Assembly (NCBI GenBank): GCA_964023205.1
Contig: OZ026843.1
Coordinates: forward strand, 11,451,093-11,515,092
Length of the DNA: 64,000 nt
Direction of reading: 5' to 3'
DNA from: Lutraria lutraria
Lineage: Eukaryota > Mollusca > Bivalvia > Venerida > Mactridae
In this document: one piece after another, positions 26,601 to 35,730 of the stretch
Numbering within the stretch: the first letter of the stretch is position 1
Layout of the letters: the number at the start of each line of letters is the position of its first letter
Position numbers and translations under genes: made by a program
Notes under the pieces: model-generated
Told to the model about the DNA's origin: nothing
Databases searched by the model: none
What the model saw: only the letters and a program-made list of their open reading frames with translations

Positions 26601-26915
26601 CATCTGAATTATCATTCAAATATTGATGCCAACGTATGTTTTAATTCTAAGCTTTGATTTACACATCTAACCTAATGACCGAATTTGTGGCTGAGTAAAT
26701 CATATTGCATCACCAATGTAAACCGCCACATACGTTAACGTATCACTGAGGACACGCATTGGTGATTACAAACGCACGTTACGAAACAGAATAGATACAC
26801 GTTTATACGATAAAGTTCATGCATTCGTTAATTCCTCAATACAAACTAAACAACCGAAGAATGACAACACACTTACCTTCCTCGAAATGATTTGTCTTAT
26901 TGCGCTAACCGACAT
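8648..26915 (-). CDS. SHMT2: Serine hydroxymethyltransferase, mitochondrial type (11 exons)
   Basis: This PLP enzyme interconverts serine plus tetrahydrofolate with glycine plus methylene-tetrahydrofolate. The exons in transcript order are 26915-26877, 16027-15878, 14258-14179, 13311-13111, 12817-12736, 12409-12287, 11709-11570, 10850-10685, 10252-9997, 9582-9475 and 8775-8648. All have GT-AG borders and join to 1473 nt (490 residues plus stop), close to animal SHMTs. Visible landmarks are WTGRESL (about 29-35), [14 protein letters not shown] (about 56-69), [37 protein letters not shown] with the PLP-stacking His near 157, MADMSHISG with Asp 237, TTHKTLRG with Lys 266 as the expected Schiff-base lysine, [16 protein letters not shown] and [13 protein letters not shown] with the substrate-carboxylate Arg near 411. 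No catalytic residue is missing. WTGRESL and the basic N-terminus favour the mitochondrial over the cytosolic isozyme. Confidence 0.96.
9774..9955. mobile_element. Short inverted-repeat element in SHMT2 intron 9, copy 1
   Basis: Begins 'gtacagtacaacctctcc' and ends 'ggagagggtgcactgtac', imperfect inverted ends about 20 bp long. Contains several 'aacctctc' words. A related copy lies at 13961-14068. Confidence 0.65.
11340..11540. mobile_element. 201-bp MITE in SHMT2 intron 7
   Basis: Left end 'tactgtagtttcatttattt' followed by 'tcgttggg'. The right end is 'cccaacgaaaattaatga' followed by 'ttccacagta', an inverted copy with a few mismatches. The interior is rich in 'ttcgtgg' and 'aaatcc' words. 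It sits entirely inside the intron and does not affect the splice sites. Confidence 0.75.
13961..14068. mobile_element. Short inverted-repeat element in SHMT2 intron 3, copy 2
   Basis: Begins 'gtgcagtacaacctct' and ends 'agaggttttactgtac'. Same family as 9774-9955 but shorter inside. Confidence 0.6.
14703..15535. mobile_element. 833-bp inverted-repeat element in SHMT2 intron 2
   Basis: The left end 'agtgtaacttctaaaatcc' and right end 'ggatttcagaagttacact' are inverted copies with one mismatch. Sub-terminal words such as 'tccggatttt', 'gaattcgg' and 'gaattccg' recur in both orientations near each end. The interior has one 83-codon minus-strand frame but nothing transposase-like, so it is probably non-autonomous. 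Confidence 0.8.
16077..16325. repeat. Two-copy tandem duplication, about 121-bp unit
   Basis: Two adjacent copies share 'catgccaataat', 'ggtttttgaggtttcctcac' and 'gcattgtctgtact', starting near 16084 and 16204. It lies in SHMT2 intron 1, just beyond exon 2. Confidence 0.8.
17957..18218. repeat. 54-bp minisatellite, about five copies
   Basis: Units contain 'aaagcagtatttttaacag', then an A-run, 'ctaaattcactcctgacg' and 'tccaatcat'. 'gcagta' starts at 17965, 18019, 18073, 18127 and 18180, the last one base short through loss of an A. Because 54 is a multiple of three, both strands show open frames with an 18-residue repeat. These are artefacts of the array. Confidence 0.92.
18260..18935. repeat. 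Irregular satellite of short tgtatatcactg/tgtgtatgactg words
   Basis: Words of 10-12 bases such as 'tgtatatcac', 'tgtgtatgac' and 'tgaatgtata' follow one another with changing order and frequent substitutions. This looks like the older, diverged edge of the regular array that follows. A 123-codon frame at 18573-18944 is repeat-derived. Confidence 0.85.
18936..19487. repeat. 41-bp satellite, about 13 copies
   Basis: Highly regular unit: 'ctttgacagtattatcac', 'tgtgtgtgactgtatatcac', 'tga'. The main variation is 'gacagtat' versus 'gactgtat', plus one 'tataact' variant near 19242. The uniformity suggests recent expansion or homogenisation. The array lies in SHMT2 intron 1. Confidence 0.93.
19490..23290. 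other. Intron sequence, no gene seen
   Basis: AT-rich part of SHMT2 intron 1. Around 22798-22935 are words resembling RNA polymerase III box A (tggctcaatgattaag) and box B (gaggttcaaacacc), but they are too far apart for a tRNA. It may be a decayed tRNA-derived SINE. Confidence 0.4.
23780..25435 (+). ncRNA. Possible spliced transcript inside the 2.7-kb element
   Basis: Three candidate exons can be traced. The first ends at a donor after 23902 (TTTTAAG|GTAAGT). The second is 24655-24726, between TTTACAG and AGG|GTAAAT. The third starts at 25168 after a pyrimidine-rich ATTTCAG and has a poly(A) signal AATAAA at 25414-25419. Exons 2 and 3 join into a 33-codon frame from ATG 24659 to TGA at 25199-25201. 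The product is not recognised and may be meaningless. This is inferred from splice-like sequence only, so a non-coding RNA or chance is possible. It would run antisense within SHMT2 intron 1. Confidence 0.3.
25703..25905. repeat. About 22-bp minisatellite, nine copies
   Basis: Units alternate between 'cacgttggattttggttgta' and 'caggttggattgtggttgta', with 'tacacg', 'tacagg' or 'aacacg' junctions. The three frames around 25675-25926 are array artefacts. Its 'cacgttgga' core matches the ACGTTG words of the surrounding element, so it probably expanded from them. Confidence 0.88.
26204..26292. repeat. 29-bp tandem repeat, three copies
   Basis: 'gggactaacatttgttctta' followed by 'atgggacac' starts at 26204, 26233 and 26262. 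Flanked by looser 'gggactc' and 'gggatg' words, and followed by a C-run at about 26378-26391. Confidence 0.85.
26877..26915 (-). CDS. SHMT2: SHMT2 exon 1, start of probable mitochondrial targeting peptide
   Basis: Thirteen codons ([13 protein letters not shown]) run from an ATG to a strong donor (AAG|GTAAGT). They join in phase 0 to exon 2 ([16 protein letters not shown]), about 10.8 kb away. The first 29 residues contain six Arg/Lys and no Asp/Glu, with spaced hydrophobics, as in mitochondrial presequences. I inferred this exon from the frame, splice sites and character, not from conservation. A cytosolic isoform starting at another first exon cannot be excluded. Confidence 0.8.
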
Positions 26916-27110
26916 TTTATCGTTTAGAATACACAAATATATCTAAAATTTTCACTAATGCTGTTTTGTGTTCTAGCTAAATCGGTATCATGAGTTAGGA
27001 ACCAGCGTATTTTATAAAGTGTAAGATAATTGGTCAAAGTGTATTGCTAATGTAAACGACGTTCTGATTGGCTGCGAAAGGGGAAGTGGAATTCAGCAGC
27101 CATTACTTTG
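26916..27110. promoter_or_regulatory. Probable bidirectional promoter of SHMT2 and a plus-strand leader
   Basis: On the minus strand, TATAAAATA (27016-27008) sits about 93 bases before the SHMT2 ATG. Two CCAAT boxes lie behind it, seen on the plus strand as ATTGG at 27029-27033 and 27067-27071. This is a typical TATA plus CCAAT order for SHMT2. The plus-strand leader begins just to the right, so the CCAAT boxes could serve both directions. GC content is visibly higher than in the surroundings. Confidence 0.55.
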
Positions 27111-27216
27111 CCGGGCACCTCCTATTTACAGACTTGGAGAAAACTAGCAAACAAAGTAGACAAATACGCCTAAATTTAGTGATCACTTTATTGGTATTTG
27201 AAGTTCAGCAACCAAG
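27110..27216 (+). other. Candidate untranslated first exon (leader) on the plus strand
   Basis: The sequence after the promoter ends at a strong donor, AACCAAG|GTAAGG (exon end 27216). There is no long frame in it. The next plausible acceptor with coding sequence on this strand is that of profilin copy 1 at 39674, giving a 12.5-kb 5'-UTR intron. A second possible donor (AATCAG|GTAATT) lies near 27590. The left border is a guess. Confidence 0.4.
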
Positions 27217-27599
27217 GTAAGGATGGGTGATGCTTGTTTATTTGATCAATGTGCCAATATTGTTGTAAAGTTCTTTCGAAGTTTTGACATTTTTATAGTT
27301 TCGATTGTGAAAGTTCATTTTGTTTAGAAATCGGCCATTAAATGGCAGCATGTAATTGTCGCGTGTTAAATGTGTCCTAATACTGCTTTTAACGGCGCCG
27401 ATTTTAACGTATGTTGTCACCGAGTTTTAGACACTAATGTAGCCAGCGTTCGTTCGACAAGAAACGCATGAAAATAACAGCATGAGTGGTTATATAGCGT
27501 CCTTGACATTGGATGGCAGCAAGAACTGGAATGGCTATGAGTATGAGTCAAGCATGTGATAGTGATGTGCAACACTTGTCATCAATCAGGTAATTTTTT

Positions 27600-29960
27600 C
27601 ATTTCATTCAGTTTTAAAAGACATTTCTTTTAAGCTGCATTTTCTTATAAAATGTGCTGCTTTTTCACATTAATTTTGAGTACAAGTTATGGCTATTGTC
27701 AGCTGCTGTTAGACTGATATCTTAAACCTTCTTGAAAACAATGACTTCTTGGAATTTCAGGTGTAAAATGAATAAAAGTGTATCTCTAAATTCTGAAAAT
27801 GCTTAATGGGAATAACTATGCTACAGAAGCTTAAAATTATTCACTAAGTCTAAGAATCTTATTAAAATAATTAATTTACATCGGGCCACTGACTTGGGAT
27901 TGGTAATAGCCCTGGGCATTTTTAATAGCCTCGAGCTATCAGGCTAACATTAATGTCGCACACTGCTTTTATCGGATACTCTTTCATTGAACATTTCTTA
28001 TTGCAGACCTAAAATTATTTATTGGTTCTGTTGTAAGTTTCCAAAACCTGAACTCTTGACTCAACAAGTTTGTTAACACGTACTATGAAGTATGATTAAT
28101 TGTCACACAATAAGTATCCAGGCAAGTCATTCTAGTCAGTGGTAAAATGTGCCATGGTTATCTTATGTATTGTTTGTGTTTTTGAAATGTTGATTGATTG
28201 TAGCTTATTAAAATAAATTATTAAATATTTCAGTCACTAACGATAGTAATGAATGTACATGTTACGATATTGTATTGCATGAATTATGCTACATTAAACA
28301 CTCAGTTTATTGGCTGTTTTGTGTAGCATTCATTTGATGCATTGTAATTGCCCTATTAATGAACACTTTCAGTTTTGATAATATTGTTCATTAGTTGCTT
28401 TGGTCATATGGGATAATAGTATAAAACAGCATGATTTATGCCAATTTATCATTTCATTGATAAATTTGTCAGTCTTTGTCATACAAATGTAGATTTCCTA
28501 GATGTTCTTTTTTATGAGCTTGTCTTTATACCAGTGAAATAAGGAGTTTTGAAAATGATATATGGTAATTAAACTTGTTAGCACTCATTTCATTATAATA
28601 CACAATCAATGAGCTAATATATATGGTCCACCAAATATGTTGGTGTTAGTTTCGATTTGTCTCACTCTGTTAATGCAAAAACTTAAAAAACTTTTTCACA
28701 GGGATGTCATTTATGTTGTTATATCATGCAGCAATTTGTTCTACTTTATGCCATGGGTAACTGACCTGTAGAGTGTAGATGTTATTTGTCTGGTTTGTTT
28801 GTCAGGCCAGATGGTATTGTTTAGAGAGACTGCTAATAGAATGTGTTACATAAATACTTGACTGTCATTTCTTCCTACCTTTACTGTCACTGTTCAGGGT
28901 TATGACTGGTCTGGTTATGACATCATAAGTTATCCTTCAGTGTACTACTTAGATGCCTTATTACAATACCTGTTTGGCTTTCTGTTTATTTAGGATTGGA
29001 GACTTGATATTTTTATTTGCTTCATTTGTGTTCTAACTATGCATTTAGCTTCTATGTTGAAAGTCTTTATTTACCATATCTTGTATTTATGGAAATGATA
29101 TCTTGTTCTGAGGTGAATCATGTTTATTTGCACAGAATATTCCATTATGAGCATACCATGCATCATTGTTTTTCCATTTTGTTGAGTACTTGTTGGAACA
29201 ACTGTAGAAACCATGGGATAGCTATGATTTAATCATTCATGATGGTTCGGCCAGACTTTATTTAAGAGGTGTGTTTATTAGGGACTGTTTAGTAAGCAAT
29301 TCTCCTTCTATATGGAGACTTGTCTGTTAATTAAATCAATGGTGAAGTTTTATTTTGTCTGATGAGATCTTTGATTCCAGGCTGAGATTGAAATAGTGGG
29401 AATGTTCATGTTTATTTACACATAACTTAATTAGACGTCAGCATTTTAGGAATCCTTACCATGTCTGTTGCAATTAAATGGTATTAAAAACATTTCAAGA
29501 ATTTTATTCCCCTGTGAGATTTAATTTCTAACTTGTTTTTGGAAATTGGCCAATGATAAGATTTGTGCTGATAATTCATTAAATAGGGTTTACTTGTCTT
29601 GAAATTTTGCACATGTTTCGCTTATTTTAGTTTAGCTTATTTGAACAAAGAGCCAGCATATCTGGTATTTAACATAACCATTTGGATTGTCACTTTTCCA
29701 TTTTTAAAGTATAAAACAAGTGCTTATGATGAAACTTATTTGAGGCAAAAAAAAGTTCTTGGTTTCCTTTGACCCAACCATCTCAAGACTTTTCCTTATT
29801 CACCATATTTTCCCCACTATAAATCAGAATGTGTATTTCTTCAAATTGAAATCTTAAAAAAAAAATTGATTTTGAGATATGGATTGTGAATAATTATTTT
29901 CCACTTGTGTTTATAAGCTATAGGGACATTAAACCCAACAAGCATGTGTTATGTGACAGT
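27600..29960. other. Probable intron or intergenic, no gene seen
   Basis: AT-rich with no recognisable coding exon. A 71-codon frame at 29017-29232 has no motif. If the leader exon is real, this is the start of the profilin 5'-UTR intron. Confidence 0.4.
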
Positions 29961-29964
29961 CAAA

Positions 29965-30137
29965 GTTGTGAAGAAAGGCCACCCTTGGGAAAGACATAAT
30001 GTGGCCTTTATTGATGGATGACCTTAATTTAGAGGTCATTTGTTCTAACTTATCAATGACAGATTTTGAAAGAACGGCCTATATTCACAGGGTGATCCTT
30101 TTTTCAAGGATGGTTGTAAATACAGGTTTGACTGTAT
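29965..30137. repeat. 'acagtcaaacctgt' dispersed repeat, copy 2 (inverted)
   Basis: Carries 'aaaggccacccttgggaaag', 'aatgtggcctttattgatgg' and ends 'tacaggtttgactgtat', the reverse of the start of the copy at 4786. Confidence 0.7.
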
Positions 30138-30177
30138 TAATTTTATTTCCTGCAGTCTTTCACGGGTCTAGTTTTAT

Positions 30178-30674
30178 ACGGGGAAGTCAAAGACCGGGGC
30201 CCGCAAAGCGGGTCCCGGGCTTTGGCCTTGCCTGGCTATAGACAATGCGTACGTTAGAAAAGGTTCAATGTGAATTAAAACAATTTCAAATGTATAACCT
30301 ATCGCCGAAAATCTCATTTCCAAATCATGGAGGCCGCCATTTTGGCCGCCATTTTGTTTGTAACAACTAAATTCTCGTTCTCGTGTTGGCATAATATTAT
30401 TTTTTTACATCGTAATATAACTAATCACTTATATTTATGTTTTCCTATCTGTTTACAAGAAATAGAAAGCAAAATATTCGAAGTTTTTTTAAAAAAGAAG
30501 CTTTATTTAAAAAATACAAACGCTTTTGGTAAACTTTGTGAAAAGCGTCTGCATAAAGTTTGCACATAAACGCTTGACAGGAAATAGAATGACGTCACTT
30601 TTTGTTTACGCAAGGTGCTCGACCAATCTCTACCTAGAGTTGTCGTTCCTTTCCAATAGACTCGACTTCCCCGT
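30178..30674. mobile_element. Inverted-repeat element, about 497 bp
   Basis: Short inverted ends: 'acggggaagtc' on the left and 'gacttccccgt' on the right. Just inside the left end is a GC-rich self-complementary stretch around 'ggcccgcaaagcgggtcc'. 'ggccgccatttt' is repeated near 30331. Overlapping short frames on both strands are not convincing genes. Confidence 0.6.
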
Positions 30675-30782
30675 TCCATAGGCTTAGCCTATTTTCATAT
30701 TAAATGAATTATATTAGGTACATTCCCAGGGAATATTTGTCATTTCAACTGTTCATTTTTTACGGTCTTAAAATAAGAAAAT

Positions 30783-30870
30783 ACAGCCAAGCTTGTGTTA
30801 GCAGCCATCTCCAAATAAAGGTCACCTGTTAATAAAGGCCACATTTTGTCTTTCCTTTGTTCACACGTAT
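30783..30870. repeat. 'acagtcaaacctgt' dispersed repeat, copy 3
   Basis: Starts 'acagccaagcttgtgttagc' and continues 'aataaaggtcacctgttaat' and 'aaaggccacattttgtcttt', matching the copy at 4786 in the same orientation. Confidence 0.65.
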
Positions 30871-31279
30871 ACACTTTCTTTTATTTACACCCTCCTGATA
30901 TTTTTATCTTAATTTCTGCCGCTTACCTAAATCTGTCTGGAAGTCTCCTGAGAAATGAAAAATACAATTATTCTTGCCTAACGTAAGTAGGGAGTTAGAT
31001 CATATGGTTGTCTTCCAAGCACAATAAGTACAAAGTTTATTCAGATTGTAGTGTTTGATGTTGATTTTTGTAGTGATATGACATTAAATATAGTGTTGTT
31101 ATCATTATATTTTCAAGGTTTTATTGGTTGGGAAAAATTATCTGTAACAGTGATACTGAGTCATAATGATAATATATGGGACTATAATTATAATCTGTTT
31201 TCTGTCAGCTGCCTCGAAAAAAATTAGGCTGACTAAAATATGACGCGTGTTACTTGTTATAAATTAGAACCATTATATT

Positions 31280-31580
31280 TGTTTGCGAGGGTGTATATTG
31301 GAGTCACTCTGTTGGTCGGTCGATCTGTCCGTCAGTCTGTCCGCATAAAATATCACAAGTTTGTGGAGCGAACTTCTTCCACATTTTTTAAGCAATTGCG
31401 ATGAAACTTGAAATATATCATCACCATGAAGTGTAGATGTGCAAGACACAATTTTCATTCCTAGCGATTCACTCACTCAAGAGTTATGTGCCCTTGAACT
31501 TAGCCGTATAGTGCACTTTTGCATTCTTAGTGTCAAAGCGGCGGCAGGGGTATTGTCACCTCTTTGACAGCTCTAATCTA
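31280..31580. repeat. 'gtccgt' dispersed repeat, copy 1
   Basis: Runs from 'tgcgagggtgtatattgg' through a 'ctgtccgtcagtctgtccgc' stretch, 'aaatatcacaagtttgtgg', 'cttgaacttagcc' and 'tagtgtcaaagcggcggc' to 'gacagctctaat'. Copies lie at about 35455-35730 and 47705-48095. No coding capacity. Confidence 0.8.
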
Positions 31581-31786
31581 TGACAACTATGATGAAATGA
31601 TGTATGAACACTAATTTTATGTTTTTTCTGACAACGGGGGGATGGGAGAATCAGTTTTAAGTACAGTTACAGTTGAAATTACGCTTGTCAATAACCCTGC
31701 CCAACCTGGTTCCTACAACCCAGGGTTCTCAATAAGTTTGTGGCCAACAGGCCAAAAGCTAGACTAACAGGCCTGCTAAGGAGGTC

Positions 31787-32198
31787 CCAGGCATTTTCTA
31801 GCAATATTTTATCAACTTTTGAGATTCCTAACAGGCCCAAACACATTTCTAGGCAGTTAAATTGGCCTGCAGCCTGCTATTATTGAGAACACTGACAACC
31901 CTGAAAATAATTCTGTGTATCAACTTTATTGAACCATGTTTTGATTGTTACTGAAAATTGAGTACAGTGGTTACTGAAGACTAGATGCATTTCTCAAATT
32001 AAAGACCAGACTTCAACTTCACTTCAGACTAGATTTTATATTGTGCTGTGTGTTTTTGTTTCATGTTCTGTCCCTCCACCCACATGGTTTCAGGGTTCTC
32101 AATAACAGCAGGCTGCAGGTCAATTTAGCTGCTTAGAAATGTGTTTGGGCCGGTTGGAAATCTCAAAAGTTTATAAAATATTGCTAGAAAATGCCTGG
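31787..32198. repeat. Inverted repeat with 104-bp arms
   Basis: Arm 31787-31890 (from 'ccaggcattttctagcaat' to 'ttattgagaac') is mirrored by arm 32095-32198 (from 'gttctcaataa' to 'gaaaatgcctgg') with several mismatches. The arms are separated by 204 bp. Word order is conserved along the whole arm, so a transcript could fold back. Possibly two copies of one dispersed repeat inserted head to head. Confidence 0.8.
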
Positions 32199-35100
32199 AG
32201 CCCTGGGTTTTATATTCTGTATTATGCTGCACCAAATTTTTATATTTCATGTGTTTATCATCCCACCCACTATTTTATATTATTCCCACCCACTTGTTTA
32301 TGCCCCCATCATTCAAAATGGCGGAAGGGATACAGTGTTACCCCTGTCTGTCCTGCAGTCCGTCCATTGGAAAGTTTGGTTTCCATACAATAACTCAAGA
32401 AAGATTTCACGGATTGATTTCATATTTTACATGAAGGTTAATATCCAAACATTTTCACAGGAAATATGGCCCCCTTTTTAAAAGGGCTCTAGTTGTTACA
32501 TATATTATCCTCATCCGCGGTTTTATATTTTATTATGCCCATCCCACTTTTTTTTCATTTATTATCACCCACCCACTTGGTTTTATTATTATATTATCCC
32601 CCACCCACTTTCTATGCAGGAATATGGTGTGTTGTCTTGTTTACTTAAACCTTCATTAATTTTGATCTGTCTATCTATCCTGTTTTCTCTATCTACTTTG
32701 AGTGTTTATCAATTAAATTGTCCATGATTGACTCTTTATCTTATCTATCAATGTATTTATCTGTTTGTGATTTCATTGTGCAGTATAACATGGTTTGTGT
32801 AGTGCAGTATCAAAATCTTTGATAGAATATATGTAGGTAATCTGACACATTTCTCTCCCCAAAAATGTATTAATTTGAATTGGTCTACAGTTGTGTTCTT
32901 TTAGGACTTTGATGTGACTCTAATAGACCACACAGACCTCCATTGTTGAGTGGCTGGTAATTTACTAGCAGGGATTTTTTGGGGGCAATTTTATAGCCGA
33001 AATTCGGTCATATTCCCAATTGAAAATAGTGTCTTTTTTCCCAATTCACAGACAAAAATTCCCAATCAAAAAAAAAAATGGCTTCAAATCCCACCCATGA
33101 CAATACTCGTTTTACATATCAAAAGCTGTCCACCTAGCTTTAATACTGGGAGATGGTGGTTCTACCACAGGAATCATCCTCCATTGTTCAAAGCACAAAC
33201 GGTCACCAAATGAGCCTGGCTTTTAATTCCTGTGAACAAATATGACCATAAGTATGAGCCTTAGTTTTGGAGTTATTATCAGTATACTTGTTTTATCCAT
33301 CTACATGTCTGAATGCAATTCATGGTATGGTTTAGTTTACCATTTCTAGCATTGTATCTGAATACCTCACTGGCATAGTAAGTCTTTTAATGAAGTCTGC
33401 CAACTTGTTCAGTCTGTATAATGTAGTCAGATATAAGAATCTCTTTTACTGAAATTGATTACTAGTATACCAGACATGTTTGGTAACTAGACACTAATAT
33501 CAAACACTTGATTGTTACGGAATACTAACTCTACTATTACTGTTATGTTAGATGCAACGTGTAGCTATAATTTTACCATAATCTGGCCATAAAGTATGTT
33601 TAGTGCTAGTATTGGTGTGTCTTGATATTTAGTAAGATGATTATATGGTACAAACATCTTGTCTTGATATGCTGCCAAGCAAAGAAGCTTCCTTCCTTGA
33701 ACAATGATAAGAATAGGTAGATTTCCTGGGTTCGAACCAGTCTTTGCCAAAACCAAATATGTCTTCTTGTTGAATATCAAATTTCTTTACCAGACTGTTT
33801 TATATCTTACTAGACTTCTCAGACTGTCAGATGCAGTCCACAACCACATATAGCAAATAACTAACCACAGGCTATTACACACATCCCCCCCCCCCCCCTC
33901 AAAATCAGTGTCAACTGTTGTCAACATCATTCAGATCATTCAGTTGTGATGCTTCTCTAAATTCATCAATCTTTCTGGTACAAGATGATTTACTCATGAT
34001 TCTGACATATTCAATAGTGAGTTGTAAGCCAGACAGATTACAAATCTATGGTTTAACAATCCTATGTCACCTGATTATTAGGCCGAAGATACAAGATTAT
34101 ATTATATTGATTTTTATCCCTGCAGTCACCAGTCGTAAACCACCCAATTAAATAGGTTGCTGCGATTTTTGTCTCATACTCACAAATGAAAAGTCAGTGA
34201 CCGGACTGGTGGAAGATGCCTACAACATTTGTATGATTAATCTGTTACTTATTAGACCATTGTAGAACTAAGAAGAATTAGTCTGATAAAAGAACTTCAA
34301 TTTCTGTGATCACAACATAAAGTAGGAAAAAAAAAACATTAGTTCGAAAAAGAGAAAAGCACGTCGGGTCTGCATCATTTTTGTCTGTAAAATCTCTTGA
34401 GGTTGAATCATATATAATTCATGTTTCATGAGGTTTAATATTTTTTCTTCAAATTGAAGTCTTAAGAGTGTGATGATTCATACTTAAATATATGTAGTGG
34501 ATTTATTTGTTTCTCATGTTATGATATTTGGTACAAATTCTCTCTACTGCAGAAAATCTTGGAATTCTTTGAGCTCAGATTTTTTTTCTGTGTTCTCTGA
34601 TTGGAAATGTTCCGATTGTGCTGTGTTTCTAATCCAGTTTCATCATGTTGCTGAAAAGATTCCGCAGTCATAGATTTGTTGTAAATCCAACATCAATAAA
34701 CATCAAAACAGAAAAATCTTATCAAGAATCTTTGATAAGTCATTGTTTAATTAGAATAACCCAGCTAGACAAACTTATTATTTTGTGTACATTAAGATCT
34801 TTTCACTAGTTTACCTGTATGCTTTATACATGTATGAGGCACAAAAGCATTTTTTTGCTTCTTAAGTGTAATTAAAAGTCTGCTCTATAGAAGGAGGAAA
34901 TTGAATTAGTTAATGCAAGGCCATCCTTAAATAATACTTAATGTGCTACCTACTCACCAAAAAAAAAGCCCTATTCAACATTTTTTTGGCCCCTTGGACA
35001 TTTTTCCCATAAAAATAGCATATTAAAAATAAATCAATACTAAAAAAATCCTACTTACCTACCTGCTGAAAATTTTCTGGGTAGGGTCACCACAAACAAA

Positions 35101-35454
35101 CATTTTTAAGGATGGCCTAATCATTGGAGTATGCTACAAAATTGTTGGGTTTCTTCTCAATGGCTCCAGTGGAAGATTACTTTAATAGTATTAACTCACT
35201 TTTCTTTGTTCCGCATACTGTTTCATAGCCAAACATTAAACACATTCCCTGAATAAATTTGTCTAGATTTATTAATTAACCATTGTAAATGGCATTTACC
35301 AGAATGCTCCTTAATACGTAACTTAGGGGTGATATACAACGGTTTTACAGAACATGTTTTGGATGAGTTTGTTTTTGGTTTTCAGAACTTTCAAATAAAA
35401 GTCGGGAGACTATTGAAGTATAGATAGGCAAGGCAAATTTTATACCCTGCAAAC

Positions 35455-35730
35455 AAAATTTGAGAGGGTGTATATTGGGAGTCACTCTGTCAGTCAGGCA
35501 GTCTGTCTGTCCGTCCGCATTCAGCATTTAATATCACAAGTTGGTGGAGCGAGCTACTTCCACATTCCTTAAGCGATTGCTATGAAACTTGAAATATGTC
35601 ATTTATTCTATGCCCAGTAATCCACACATTCCAAAGTAATGTGCCCTTGAACTTAGCCATATAGTGTACTATTGCATTCTTAGTGTCAGAGCAGGGGCAG
35701 GGGTAATAGTCTGTGACAAAGCTCTAGTTT
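35455..35730. repeat. 'gtccgt' dispersed repeat, copy 2
   Basis: Matches the copy at 31280 over 'gagggtgtatattgg', 'gtctgtctgtccgtccgc', 'cttgaacttagcc' and 'agtgtcagagc'. Confidence 0.8.

Noticed and set aside
30327..30569. 80-codon plus-strand frame
   Set aside because: It lies inside an inverted-repeat element, has no motif, and is partly low-complexity Lys/Phe.
33728..33740. Perfect box B-like word 'gggttcgaaccag' suggesting a tRNA
   Set aside because: No box A at a suitable distance and no cloverleaf could be built around it.
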